A stretch of 64,000 nucleotides of DNA from Planococcus shixiaomingii. GTDB taxonomy: Bacteria > Bacillota > Bacilli > Bacillales_A > Planococcaceae. The position numbers were made by a program, and so were the translations under genes. The notes beneath the pieces were generated by a model. That model saw nothing but the letters and a program-made list of their open reading frames with translations, was not told the DNA's origin and ran no database searches. The DNA is taken from positions 3,084,001 to 3,148,000 of the forward strand of contig NZ_CP129236.1 in assembly GCF_030413615.1 (NCBI RefSeq), given 5' to 3'. Positions within the stretch are counted from its first letter, which is position 1. The number at the start of each line of letters is the position of its first letter. This document shows, in pieces, positions 33,616 to 42,302 of this stretch.

Positions 33616-34377
33616 ATGAAAAAATTAGCTTTAACAATCTTAGCAGCAGGTTCATTGGTACTATCTAACTCAGCCACGGATGCAGAAGCGGCATTTAACT
33701 CTACTTCAAACGCTAACACAGCGGTCACATATGAAAATACAGTAAACGTACAAGACATCGAGCAAGTTGCTGCAAGCAAAGCAGTTGCAGTGTCTGGAAA
33801 ATATACATTTAAACATAACGCAAACCTCCGCCAAGACGCAGGCACAAAACATAAAATTGTCGGAATGGGCAAAAAAGGCGCATCCGCAACAGCAACTCAT
33901 AAAAAAGTCGTGAACGGTAAAGAAACATGGTACAAAGTAAAAGCCGGCAATACTACTGGATGGGTTCTAGGTTCACTAGTTTCAAAAGCTTCAACAGTTA
34001 AAAAAGCTTCTAACTCTTCTTCATTAGATTCAGCAGTCGTTTCAACTGCACTTTCACTTAAAGGCATTCCTTACGTGTTCGGCGGAACTACTACTTCAGG
34101 TTTCGATTGCAGCGGATTCACTCAATACGTATTCAAAAAAGCTGGCAAAAACATTTCACGTTCAACACTTACTCAGTACGCAGAAACTAAAGCAGTTTCT
34201 AATCCACAGCCAGGCGATCTAGTATTCTTCGCTAATACATACCGTGCAGGTATCTCTCACGTAGGTATTTATGTAGGAAACAACCAGTTCATGCACGCTG
34301 GCGGTTCTAAATCAGCAGTAGTTAGCTTGAACGATTCATACTGGGGCGCTAAATTCCATAGTTTCAGAAGCTTCTAA
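33616..34377 (+). CDS. Secreted NlpC/P60 endopeptidase with one SH3b domain
   Basis: 253 residues. Signal peptide (about 1-27, ending DAEAA), an SH3b domain (about 55-125: YTFKHNANLRQDAGTKHKIV ... TGWVLGSLV), a linker and a C-terminal NlpC/P60 domain. The catalytic Cys is in GFDCSGFTQYVF, the His in ISHVGIYVG and the third polar residue in MHAGG. The family cuts the gamma-D-Glu-diamino-acid bond of peptidoglycan stems outside the cell, as LytE and CwlO do in B. subtilis. Ribosome site AGGGG about 7 nt upstream. Its leader (TTCTTGGATAACAAAAA...ACGTTAGGGG) is almost identical to the paralogue's, so regulation is probably shared. Confidence 0.94.
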   Translation: MKKLALTILAAGSLVLSNSATDAEAAFNSTSNANTAVTYENTVNVQDIEQVAASKAVAVSGKYTFKHNANLRQDAGTKHKIVGMGKKGASATATHKKVVNGKETWYKVKAGNTTGWVLGSLVSKASTVKKASNSSSLDSAVVSTALSLKGIPYVFGGTTTSGFDCSGFTQYVFKKAGKNISRSTLTQYAETKAVSNPQPGDLVFFANTYRAGISHVGIYVGNNQFMHAGGSKSAVVSLNDSYWGAKFHSFRSF

Positions 34378-34385
34378 TAAACATT

Positions 34386-34426
34386 AAAAAAGGCAAACAC
34401 CGATTCTGTCGGTGTTTGCCTTTTTT
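34386..34426 (+). terminator. Terminator of the first NlpC/P60 gene
   Basis: AAAAAAGGCAAACACCGA-TTCTG-TCGGTGTTTGCCTTTTTT, a 16-bp stem with flanking A and T runs. Confidence 0.92.
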
Positions 34427-34473
34427 GCGTTCAACGGCAGCATCTCCTTAGTTAAGAGTACAAGCGAAGTTTC

Positions 34474-34584
34474 CTACCGATGCTCTTATCTTCTCTTACC
34501 CGCATTGTTTTGCTTTCTACCGCCACTCTTTAAATTCTTACCCGCACTATGCGAGTTTCTGCCGACACTCTTCGTGCTTCTACC
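34474..34584 (-). repeat. Family B phased array, 6 units, inverted
   Basis: Read on the plus strand as TACC/TGCC cores at 34475, 34497, 34518, 34539, 34560 and 34581: spacing 22, 21, 21, 21, 21. On the minus strand units are GTCGGYAGAA-like and GCGGGTAAGAA-like in alternation, the same pattern as the arrays at 61907 and 62129. Confidence 0.85.
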
Positions 34585-35330
34585 AGCCCAGCCAGGATAC
34601 AAATTCACAAAGTTCAACCTCATTTATAAAAGCACCTTACTAGCGAACGGCCTCAATTGAGATTCGAGTAAACCGGTTCATAATAATTTTATGGATTCTT
34701 TCAAACCTTATTTGCATTTCCTAGTTTCATTCGCCACCATTTTTTCCATACGGCATTTCTCACACTTTAATCGGAACACTTCTTATTTCTATCCAACTTC
34801 CCTACTAGCGAGTCTCATCAGCAATATCAATCTTCACGCGACTGCTCTTCCTTTTTAACAAAATTGATCCAGAGCTTCAATGCATCTTCTTTATATAGAA
34901 GAAACTCGATTTATGTTACCGGATATTTTGCGTTTTAACAATGCAAACCCCCTTTTTTCGCGGTTTTATTATCAATAAAACTTCTTTCTATCACTTAATT
35001 GATGATGTTATTTTAAAATAAATTTACTCCGCATTTGAAATAACAATATAAATGTTATTTCATTGTTTTTTTATCAAAAAAGTGTTTTTATTAGCTATTT
35101 ATACCTATTTAAAATCCTCTCTTTTAAAGAACAATAGGACCTATCAACGTTAACTACTGTTTATTTCCTGCGTAAATCCAGGTGTAATTCAGCTCTTTTT
35201 TCTAGTTCTATCCCTTCTTTTTAATCTAAAAAGAGGTTAATATATAGAAAACATAGGAATAAATTTACTTTAATAGTCTTTATTTGGCCTCTCATATCCA
35301 ATTTCTCTACATTATAAACATTTTATTTAT
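34585..35330. other. AT-rich non-coding stretch between the NlpC/P60 paralogues
   Basis: About 745 bases without a credible gene or further repeat. The last 150 bases before the operator are AT-rich and share scattered similarity with the region upstream of the first paralogue. Confidence 0.4.
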
Positions 35331-35337
35331 AGCTATA

Positions 35338-35445
35338 AAACGTTGCCACATCAACGTTTGTAGGCACTTTACATCTTTCGTAACACAAATGTAATATTAA
35401 CGAAATGGTTTTGACATTGTTTTTTATGCCAATAGTCCCTATAGT
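35338..35445 (+). promoter_or_regulatory. Operator-like inverted repeat and promoter region of the second NlpC/P60 gene
   Basis: AAACGTTG-CCACAT-CAACGTTT (35338-35359): arms identical to those upstream of the first paralogue, centre different. A TGTAAT half-site (35390) and TTGACATTG with CCCTATAGT downstream are also shared. Conservation of arms with a changed centre fits a bound dimer. Confidence 0.55.
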
Positions 35446-35508
35446 GATCTACAGAGAGAAGAACACTTAATCCTTATTCTTGGATAACAAAAACGTTAGG
35501 GGAAAACA

Positions 35509-36513
35509 ATGAGAAAACTAATTCTTACTATTTTAGCAGCAGGTTCATTGGTATTATCTAACTCGGCCACGGATGTAGAAGCGGCGATCAACTCCAATTC
35601 AACTGTCGTTGAGCAGTCATCAACTGAAATACAAAACGTCGAGCAAGTTGCTACAAGTAAAGCAACTAAATTATCTGGATCATACAAATTTAAATACAAC
35701 ACGAATGTCCGCCAAGATGCGGGTACAAAATATAAGGTGGTAGTACTTGCTAAAAAAGGAGCTACTGCTTCCGCTACTCACCAAAAGAAAGTCGGCAAAC
35801 AAACGTGGTACAAAGTGAAAGTCGGTTCAAAAACCGGTTGGGTTTTAAGCTCGCTCGTTTCCAAAGCAACTGTTAAAAAAGCCGCAACTTCATCAAGCAA
35901 AACAATTGCAAAATCCGGAACTTTTAAAATGAAATATGCTTCTAATGTCCGTTCTGGCGCAGGCACAAACTACAAAGTGGTAACAGTCGCTAAAAAAGGA
36001 GCTACCGCAACTGCTACCCACCAAAAGAAAGTCGGCAAACAAACGTGGTACAAAGTGAAAGTCGGCTCAAAGACCGGTTGGGTTCTAAGTACACTAGTTA
36101 CACCTGCAACAGCTAAAAAGGCTTCTAGCACGGTGAAAAAAGCTTCGAATTCATCATCATTCGATTCAAAAGTCGTTTCCGAAGCATTGGCTTTAAAAGG
36201 AACGCCTTACGTATTCGGCGGAACAACGCCTAGAGGATTTGACTGCAGCGGTTTCATTCAATATGTATTCAAGCAAGCTGGCAAATCAGTTTCACGCACT
36301 ACTCTTACTCAGTACGCAGAAACATCTTATGTTTCCAATCCTCAACCCGGGGATCTTGTATTCTTCGCTAATACATACCGTTCAGGAATTTCCCACGTGG
36401 GAATTTACATCGGCAACAACCAGTTCGTACATGCAGGCGGTTCAAAAGCAGCTGTCGTAAGCTTAAACGATTCATACTGGGGCAAAAAATTCCACAGCTT
36501 CAGAAGCTTCTAA
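35509..36513 (+). CDS. Secreted NlpC/P60 endopeptidase with two SH3b domains
   Basis: 334 residues. Signal peptide nearly identical to the paralogue's (LTILAAGSLVLSNSATD), two SH3b domains (about 55-120 and 135-205) almost repeats of each other (ATHQKKVGKQTWYKVKVG occurs in both), a Ser/Lys-rich linker, and the NlpC/P60 domain with Cys in GFDCSGFIQYVF and His in ISHVGIYIG. It should cut peptidoglycan stem peptides during growth or separation. The extra SH3b copy is an internal duplication; otherwise the gene is a tandem duplicate of the one at 33616. Ribosome site AGGGG. Confidence 0.94.
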   Translation: MRKLILTILAAGSLVLSNSATDVEAAINSNSTVVEQSSTEIQNVEQVATSKATKLSGSYKFKYNTNVRQDAGTKYKVVVLAKKGATASATHQKKVGKQTWYKVKVGSKTGWVLSSLVSKATVKKAATSSSKTIAKSGTFKMKYASNVRSGAGTNYKVVTVAKKGATATATHQKKVGKQTWYKVKVGSKTGWVLSTLVTPATAKKASSTVKKASNSSSFDSKVVSEALALKGTPYVFGGTTPRGFDCSGFIQYVFKQAGKSVSRTTLTQYAETSYVSNPQPGDLVFFANTYRSGISHVGIYIGNNQFVHAGGSKAAVVSLNDSYWGKKFHSFRSF

Positions 36514-36523
36514 GATGTTCTGG

Positions 36524-36557
36524 AAAGCCGGCTATCGATTTTGATAGCCGGCTTTTT
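36524..36557 (+). terminator. Terminator of the second NlpC/P60 gene
   Basis: AAAGCCGGCTATC-GATTTT-GATAGCCGGCTTTTTT, 13-bp stem with a T-run. Confidence 0.92.
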
Positions 36558-36598
36558 TATGTTTTACTCTTATGAGTGACACTTCAAGTAATGAAGAG

Positions 36599-36734
36599 CA
36601 GTTTGCCGCAGCAAACAGCTTCCTTCTCTTGGACTTGGAGTCATTCAGAAATACAGTTTGTCATGTAAGAACCTTAATAGTTCATGTAGAAATGCTAAAA
36701 CTTCATATAGAAGCTGAAAAACTTCATGAAGAAA
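36599..36734. repeat. Family C phased array (5 units) with adjacent hairpin
   Basis: A small hairpin GTTTGC-CGCA-GCAAAC (36601-36616) followed by AGCTTCC precedes units related to TCATGTAGAA at 36641, 36661, 36682, 36703 and 36724: spacing 20, 21, 21, 21. It lies between convergent genes and between their two terminators. Confidence 0.8.
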
Positions 36735-36787
36735 ATTTTTCCAGCCACTCCTCTTACCTCTCTCCCTCTTTTATCCCCTAAACAAAA

Positions 36788-36815
36788 AAAGCCCCGGGAA
36801 CATTCCCGGGGCTTT
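36788..36815 (-). terminator. Terminator of the HtrA-like gene at 36818
   Basis: AAAGCCCCGGGAA-CA-TTCCCGGGGCTTT, followed on the minus strand by a T-run; it starts three bases after the stop. Confidence 0.92.
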
Positions 36816-36817
36816 CC

Positions 36818-38182
36818 TCATTCTGGCTTGTTTTCGATTGTTTCAATCTGGTAGTCACCGAATTCATCAATGATAACCGTGTAAAGCTTTTTATGGGTGA
36901 TTTGAGCGGTTTCGTCGTTTTCTGGGCTGTGGAAGGTGAAAACAGCTTCAACTTCGATAGTGGCTTCTTCCTCGCCAATTTCGATGTTCTTGACAGTTGG
37001 TTTGGCGATGTCAAAGATTCTATCTTCTACAGCCAATTCTTCAACTAGTTTTTTACCTTCTGTTTCTCCTTGGCTTCCAGGAAGCAAGTAAGATTGGTAG
37101 TAAGCAATTTTCTGGTCGTTTAATGAATATGGGATTAACTCATAATAAGCCTCTATAAAGCTCTGTAAGAGCTCTTTGTCAAAGTGGGCATCTTTAACGT
37201 CCGGCAGCACTACTTCGTCTTCTTCGTACTGTATCGGGTTTTTAACCCACTCGTTTATTTGGTCGATGACGGTGTAGATTGGAATGGCATAACCGATTTT
37301 CGGGTTTTTCTCCAAAATGATGGAGTTTATGCCCAGGATGCGTTCGGATTCTGCAGCAATCAACGGGCCGCCGCTTGAACCTTTTTTGATCGTTGCGTCC
37401 ATTTCGTACAGGTCCTTGTATTCGTAGTCGTCCGAGAAGTTTTTATTGACTGCTGTGATTTCGCCTTCGGTTGCGGTGTTGCTGATGTTCTCAGGGCTTC
37501 CAAGGGCGAATACTTCAGTGCCTACGTCCACTTGGGACATTTCCATCTCCATCGGCTCTTTCCCCGCTAACTCTTCCACGCGCACAAGGGCGACATCAGT
37601 TGTTTCCGATATGCCGATTACTTGTCCGGTAAACTCTTGCCCATCACTATTTGTCAGAACAACATACGAGGCATCTTTAACGACGTGGGCATTGGTTAAA
37701 ATATCGCCTTTTGTGTTAAATAAAAATCCGGATCCTTGTTCCAAGTCTGTATACATGGTGTAAACGTATGATTTTGCATTTGCAATTGTTGATGATAAAT
37801 CTTTTTTAGGAGCCACTACCGGTTCGGCACTTTCAATTACTTCAACTACTGCCTCTTCCGTCTCTTTAGGCTCTTCTGCCACTTCTTCTTTTTCTTTAGG
37901 CGGTTCTGCCTTTTCTTCCCTTACATCTTTCACTGTTCCTACAATTGGGGCTTCAGGGGGTTTCAAGGCTTCGACATCTTCTTCTGCAATTTTAAAACCG
38001 GCGTACGTTTTTCCAGCAAACGATTCTTCTTTGCTGACGAGCTGCGCCGATGAATCAGTTGATGTTGCAATCAAAAAGTATCCGCCAAGCCCAATAGCCG
38101 CCAATAGCACTAAAGAAAAAACGGTCATTGCTAAGCGTTTTCTTGTTTGAGCGGATTTTCTATTTTTCAATCGCTTGTTCAT
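36818..38182 (-). CDS. Membrane-anchored HtrA-type protease with C-terminal NTF2-like domain
   Basis: 454 residues. Basic N-terminus (KRLKNRKSAQTRKRL), one membrane helix (about 18-38), a Glu/Pro-rich spacer (about 70-125) and an S1C domain (about 130-320) with catalytic His in ILTNAHVV, Asp in TTDVALVRV and Ser in KKGSSGGPLI. There is no PDZ domain. The last 120 residues (KELLQSFIEAYYELIPYSL ... YTVIIDEFGDYQIETI) look like the NTF2-like fold at the end of TcaA-type proteins. It is a distant paralogue of the gene at 17427, which has a zinc ribbon instead. Probably a surface quality-control or signalling protease. Confidence 0.87.
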   Translation of the reverse strand: MNKRLKNRKSAQTRKRLAMTVFSLVLLAAIGLGGYFLIATSTDSSAQLVSKEESFAGKTYAGFKIAEEDVEALKPPEAPIVGTVKDVREEKAEPPKEKEEVAEEPKETEEAVVEVIESAEPVVAPKKDLSSTIANAKSYVYTMYTDLEQGSGFLFNTKGDILTNAHVVKDASYVVLTNSDGQEFTGQVIGISETTDVALVRVEELAGKEPMEMEMSQVDVGTEVFALGSPENISNTATEGEITAVNKNFSDDYEYKDLYEMDATIKKGSSGGPLIAAESERILGINSIILEKNPKIGYAIPIYTVIDQINEWVKNPIQYEEDEVVLPDVKDAHFDKELLQSFIEAYYELIPYSLNDQKIAYYQSYLLPGSQGETEGKKLVEELAVEDRIFDIAKPTVKNIEIGEEEATIEVEAVFTFHSPENDETAQITHKKLYTVIIDEFGDYQIETIENKPE

Positions 38183-38363
38183 ATGTTCAACTCTTTTCTA
38201 CTTTTATAGTTATCTTATAGACGTTCCAGAATCCGTATAGTTTCATTTTAAATGTAAATTTTTAACTTGTGGCTTTGTTGTCATTTACTAGAGAAAATTA
38301 CAATGCTCCGAATCAATATAACAAAAAGAGGAAAGAGAAGCAATTCAAATATTCCTTAAACAC

Positions 38364-38403
38364 AAAAAGGCTGAAGCCAGGTAGAAATTGGCTTCAGCTT
38401 TTT
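38364..38403 (-). terminator. Terminator of the secreted-orphan gene
   Basis: AAAAAGCTGAAGCC ... GGCTTCAGC stem (one bulged base) ending in A/T runs, just past the stop at 38408. Confidence 0.85.
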
Positions 38404-38407
38404 AGCA

Positions 38408-39109
38408 TTAATTAGAAACGACGGTATAGTTTCCAAGTTCCTTCATAGAAATGGTGAATGTGCTGCCACTTTTTTTGCCGGCTACATTTTTCCACTGGCC
38501 ATTAGCGGCTTTTCGCGCGCCTTTCAATTTTTTCGCGCTGCTGCTTACTTTAAAGGCAAGCTGGGCGGCAGGAGAAAACTTGACCGCTTTGTTTGCTCCT
38601 TTGACATTTTTAACACCAATCGATACTTGATCGGTTACGGCAGTGCGATTGCCGACTTTGCTTGCGTTGTCGTACTTGAGCTGCACGGTGAAAACTTCAC
38701 CGGCCGCAGCTACGATTTCTCTTATATTATCAGCAGACAAGGTCAGGTCCGCTGCAGGCATATCAATTTTCAGCGGTTTTTTGCTGACTAATATTTTCGC
38801 AACTGTCACTTCGTTGAAATGGATGGCGAGATTGCCTCCATCATCTGTTTTCCCTGCAACCACAATTGCAACAGAGCCGGAAAAGTCCGGATCGGCTTCT
38901 TGCTTACCGGGAACTGACGGTCCACCAGGGCCAATAACTACCGACACCGGATCTTCTCCAGTTGCCGGAACGTCTCCTAGTGCAGGAGCAGTAATACCTC
39001 CTGTTGTCGGATCATCTCCTGCAGCAAGCGGCGCTAAGCCATGTGACAAGAAAACCGCCAGGAGCAACAAGCCGCTTACTAAAATCTTGCTTATCACACG
39101 TATCTTCAT
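38408..39109 (-). CDS. Secreted protein of unknown function
   Basis: 233 residues from the ATG at 39109, which has AGGTG closely upstream; the frame could start at 39145 but without a ribosome site. Signal peptide about 1-32 (LVSGLLLLAVFLSHGLAPLAAG). A Gly/Pro/Asp-rich linker (DDPTTGGITAPALGDVPATG) precedes a beta-rich domain (about 70-170) and a basic C-terminus containing AKKLKGARKAANGQWKNVAG ... ELGNYTVVSN, whose last strand resembles the ends of bacterial Ig-like or glucosylase-associated domains. I do not recognise a family. It is a single-gene unit between a protease and a cell-wall amidase; a wall-binding role is a guess. Confidence 0.7.
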   Translation of the reverse strand: MKIRVISKILVSGLLLLAVFLSHGLAPLAAGDDPTTGGITAPALGDVPATGEDPVSVVIGPGGPSVPGKQEADPDFSGSVAIVVAGKTDDGGNLAIHFNEVTVAKILVSKKPLKIDMPAADLTLSADNIREIVAAAGEVFTVQLKYDNASKVGNRTAVTDQVSIGVKNVKGANKAVKFSPAAQLAFKVSSSAKKLKGARKAANGQWKNVAGKKSGSTFTISMKELGNYTVVSN

Positions 39110-39291
39110 TCCTTCACCTCTTCTTGTGTTTTTGGGATTACACACAATTATACAAGAAAATGGAAGGACTTGATAAGAATTGTTGAAAGATTTTAATTAT
39201 TTGCCCAAAAGCCATAAGAAAATTGAAAATATTTCTTGAATTTTTCTCGTTTTGTAGAAGTTAGATCCAAATAAATTCCTTATCCAAGAAA

Positions 39292-39323
39292 AAGAGGCAT
39301 TTCGATTAACTCGAACGCCTCTT
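39292..39323 (-). terminator. Terminator of the GW amidase gene
   Basis: AAGAGGC-N-TTCGA ... TCGAA-N-GCCTCTT stem with one opposed mismatch, 14 nt after the stop. Confidence 0.85.
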
Positions 39324-39336
39324 GTCCTAAGAATAC

Positions 39337-42111
39337 TTATTTGCTTTTCAGTGAGGAATAACGAATCCACATTGTTTTACCATCCAAAACTCCACGGTAC
39401 CAAAGCGATGTGCCGACTTTTTCAGTGGCATTTACTTTAAATTCTTTATTCTTGTATGCGCTCAAGCTCGTGAAAACAAGATTTTTCGAACCGCCCCATG
39501 CTTTGGTGTATGAGCTGCCGGTTCCGGTAATATAGAAAGTTTTAGCTGTTTTATCTACAGTGGTATGTGCGTGAGCAGTTGTGTCTGTTGATTTTACCCA
39601 ACCGACTACTCCAGTAGTTCCCACTGTAGCTGTACTGAGCAGATAATACTTTTGCCCATTTACTACCGCTTCTTTTTTAATAAAGTAAACAGCATTCGTG
39701 TAAGTTGTGCCTGCTACTTTAGAAGTTGAAAGCGCATCAATATTTGGATAGATTTTTACGCTGGTGCTCTTGATGTGCCCCAACTTGCTAACCGGCACCT
39801 TTTGGATTGCAGATACATGTTTTGCTTCAATCCAGACGCTCTGGCCATTTAAAATTCCTCGGTACCAAATTGTACTGCCAACTTTTTCTGTCATGTAGAC
39901 TTTAAATTCCCGATCTGTACTTACTACCAAGCTTTGGAAGAAGTAGTTTTTCGATCCGCCCCATGCTCTCGTATAAGCGCTTCCTGTACCTTTAACATAA
40001 AATGTTTTCGCCTTTTTATCCACACCTACGTGTGTTTGTACTGTAGCGTCTACAGCTTTTACCCAGCCGACTACTCCAATTGTGCTGCTTGGATTATTGC
40101 TTAACAAGTAATATGTTGCGCCATTTACAATCGCTTCTTTTTTAATGTAGTACACCGAATTTGTATAAGTTGTTCCTGCTGCGAAAGTTTTTGATAAGTT
40201 ATTCAAATCTGAGTAGATTAATGCTGTGCTATTTTTAATATGCCCCAATTTGCTGGTTGACGTTTGTTTTATGAGTGTAGAAGGTGCTGTTGCCACCTCT
40301 TTTGAGTCAATCATTACCGTTTTGCCGTTCAAAATACCCCGGTACCAAATTGTACTGCCAACTTTTTCCGTAAGATTTACTTTGAACACTTTATCTTTAT
40401 CACCAGATAGGTTTGAGAATACAATGTTCCCAGTGCCGCCCCAGGCTCTAGAGTATGCACTGCCTGTTCCTTTGATATAGAAAGTTTTGGCTAATTTATC
40501 GATGCTTACATGCGTTTGAGCTGTTATATCAGTGGCTTTTGCCCAGCCAATAAGGCCTGTTGTACTACTAGGCAGTGTGCTTAAAAGGTAGTATGTTACA
40601 CCGTTTACTACCGCTTGTTTTTTGATGTAATAAACAGAGTTGATTTTTGAAGTTCCTGCTTTAGTGCTCGTTGCTAATTTGCTTAAGTCTTGATAAAGCA
40701 ATACGCTGCTGGCTTTGATATGGCCTAATTTGCTTGTAGCCGCCGTATTGATCGCGTAGACGTTTTTCTCTTCAATCCAGACTGTTCGTTCGTTTGCTAC
40801 ACCGCGGTACCAAATCGTGCTGCCAACTTTTTCAGTTAAATTCACTTTGAACTCGGCATTCGCGCTGGCAACCAAGCTCTTGAAGAAATAATCCGCTGTT
40901 CCGCCCCAAGGCTTTTTGAAGGCACTGCCGGTTCCTTTAATGTAAAAAGTTTTTGCAGTCTGATCGACTGTAGAATGAGTTTGTACATTAATATCCGTTG
41001 CTTTCACCCATCCGACTACGCCAGTTGTTGGTTGTGTGCTAATCGAGTAATATTTGATTCCATCCATTGTTGCTTCTTTTTTAATATAAAATGCCGTGCC
41101 CATTTTCGCATCGCCTGCAACAGTAGATGCAGTTGATGTCAGTTTCGGATAAACTTTCGCCGTTGCGCTCTTCAAATGGCCCATTTTGCTTGTCGCTATT
41201 TCTTTCGGAGCTGAAACCGATGTTACCGGTGTCGATGTTCCTGACAAGTTTTTGTATTTCGCTGTTACAAGTTGAGTAAACTGAGTCCAGTTATAGCCGT
41301 ATTTCGCAAAGTAACCGTGTGGATCCGAGTGGTTTGTACCGCCTAAAAATTTACTGATTGCCGCATGTGACCATAACGTGCCTGATCCAGTAGCTTCGGC
41401 ACTGCTGACGCCCAATTTGTTTTTATACAATATTGATGCGACATAAGCAGCGTAGTTGTCGATCGATCTCGCAAAGTTATCGAATGTATGGACGCGCACT
41501 AATTCCACTTGTGCAAATCGTTGGTTTCCGTAACGCCCAGCTCCCCAGACGCTGTAATTTGTCGGGTGGATTTCGATGATGCGCTGATGGTCTACAAACG
41601 CATGGACAAACGCGTTTTGGTAGTTTCTAGTCATATAAGAAATTTCACCAGTGATTGTTGAAGAGTCGTTCGCCGTTTCATGCGCAACAACCCCTTCCAC
41701 TTTTCCATAGCGATAGCTCATTTTCGGGAAAACCGATTTATAGTCGTATTCTGTTTTTGCTGTTGTGAATTTTTTTGTAGCAATATAATCGTTCACATTC
41801 GGGTAGACCGATGCCCGGGATACTGCACCAGCCGGCGCTTCTTCATGTTCGCCCTCCGCATGGCCATGAACGTCTTCTATTACACCATCTCTCCAGCCTT
41901 CAGGAATATATTGAAGTTCTTCTTCACTTAATTTGCTGATATCTTCACCGTGTACCATTGTTCCTTTTTTAATGCCAAATTCGTTGTATTCATCAGATTT
42001 AACCGTACCCACTTGAGTAGTATCTTTTACCGTGTCTGCTGCTAGAAATGATGCCGGGAACAAAGAGCTGAAAAGTAAAAACAACGCCATTAAGATAATT
42101 AGTTTCTTCAT
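39337..42111 (-). CDS. N-acetylmuramoyl-L-alanine amidase (Amidase_2) with GW-module wall-binding region
   Basis: 924 residues from the ATG at 42111 with GGAGG just upstream. Signal peptide (about 1-24), an N-terminal spacer, an Amidase_2 domain (about 145-295: VEGVVAHETANDSS with a zinc His, FVHAFVDHQRIIEIHP, AQVELVRVH with the Glu, and GTNHSDPHGYF with His/Asp), then four units of about 150 residues. Each starts SKxGHxKSxxxxIY and contains VGWxKxxD and IWYRGxLxGKxxWI, that is two GW half-modules each. In Listeria and staphylococcal proteins GW modules bind lipoteichoic acid non-covalently. It cleaves the MurNAc-L-Ala bond. The units are near-identical to those of the next gene. Confidence 0.93.
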   Translation of the reverse strand: MKKLIILMALFLLFSSLFPASFLAADTVKDTTQVGTVKSDEYNEFGIKKGTMVHGEDISKLSEEELQYIPEGWRDGVIEDVHGHAEGEHEEAPAGAVSRASVYPNVNDYIATKKFTTAKTEYDYKSVFPKMSYRYGKVEGVVAHETANDSSTITGEISYMTRNYQNAFVHAFVDHQRIIEIHPTNYSVWGAGRYGNQRFAQVELVRVHTFDNFARSIDNYAAYVASILYKNKLGVSSAEATGSGTLWSHAAISKFLGGTNHSDPHGYFAKYGYNWTQFTQLVTAKYKNLSGTSTPVTSVSAPKEIATSKMGHLKSATAKVYPKLTSTASTVAGDAKMGTAFYIKKEATMDGIKYYSISTQPTTGVVGWVKATDINVQTHSTVDQTAKTFYIKGTGSAFKKPWGGTADYFFKSLVASANAEFKVNLTEKVGSTIWYRGVANERTVWIEEKNVYAINTAATSKLGHIKASSVLLYQDLSKLATSTKAGTSKINSVYYIKKQAVVNGVTYYLLSTLPSSTTGLIGWAKATDITAQTHVSIDKLAKTFYIKGTGSAYSRAWGGTGNIVFSNLSGDKDKVFKVNLTEKVGSTIWYRGILNGKTVMIDSKEVATAPSTLIKQTSTSKLGHIKNSTALIYSDLNNLSKTFAAGTTYTNSVYYIKKEAIVNGATYYLLSNNPSSTIGVVGWVKAVDATVQTHVGVDKKAKTFYVKGTGSAYTRAWGGSKNYFFQSLVVSTDREFKVYMTEKVGSTIWYRGILNGQSVWIEAKHVSAIQKVPVSKLGHIKSTSVKIYPNIDALSTSKVAGTTYTNAVYFIKKEAVVNGQKYYLLSTATVGTTGVVGWVKSTDTTAHAHTTVDKTAKTFYITGTGSSYTKAWGGSKNLVFTSLSAYKNKEFKVNATEKVGTSLWYRGVLDGKTMWIRYSSLKSK

Positions 42112-42302
42112 TATTTCCTCCATTTTTATATAAGGGACTTTGTTTATACAAGTCGTTTATACGTAGTTTTAATTTTTTAGCCGCTTTTCTTCAGTGCGGA
42201 GATATGGCTCTAACCTGCATGAACCAGACCTCCCTGAAGCAAAGCTCGCTGTTTTATAACGAATTAAAATAATTTATTATTTTTTTCCAAATTAGGTTTA
42301 AC

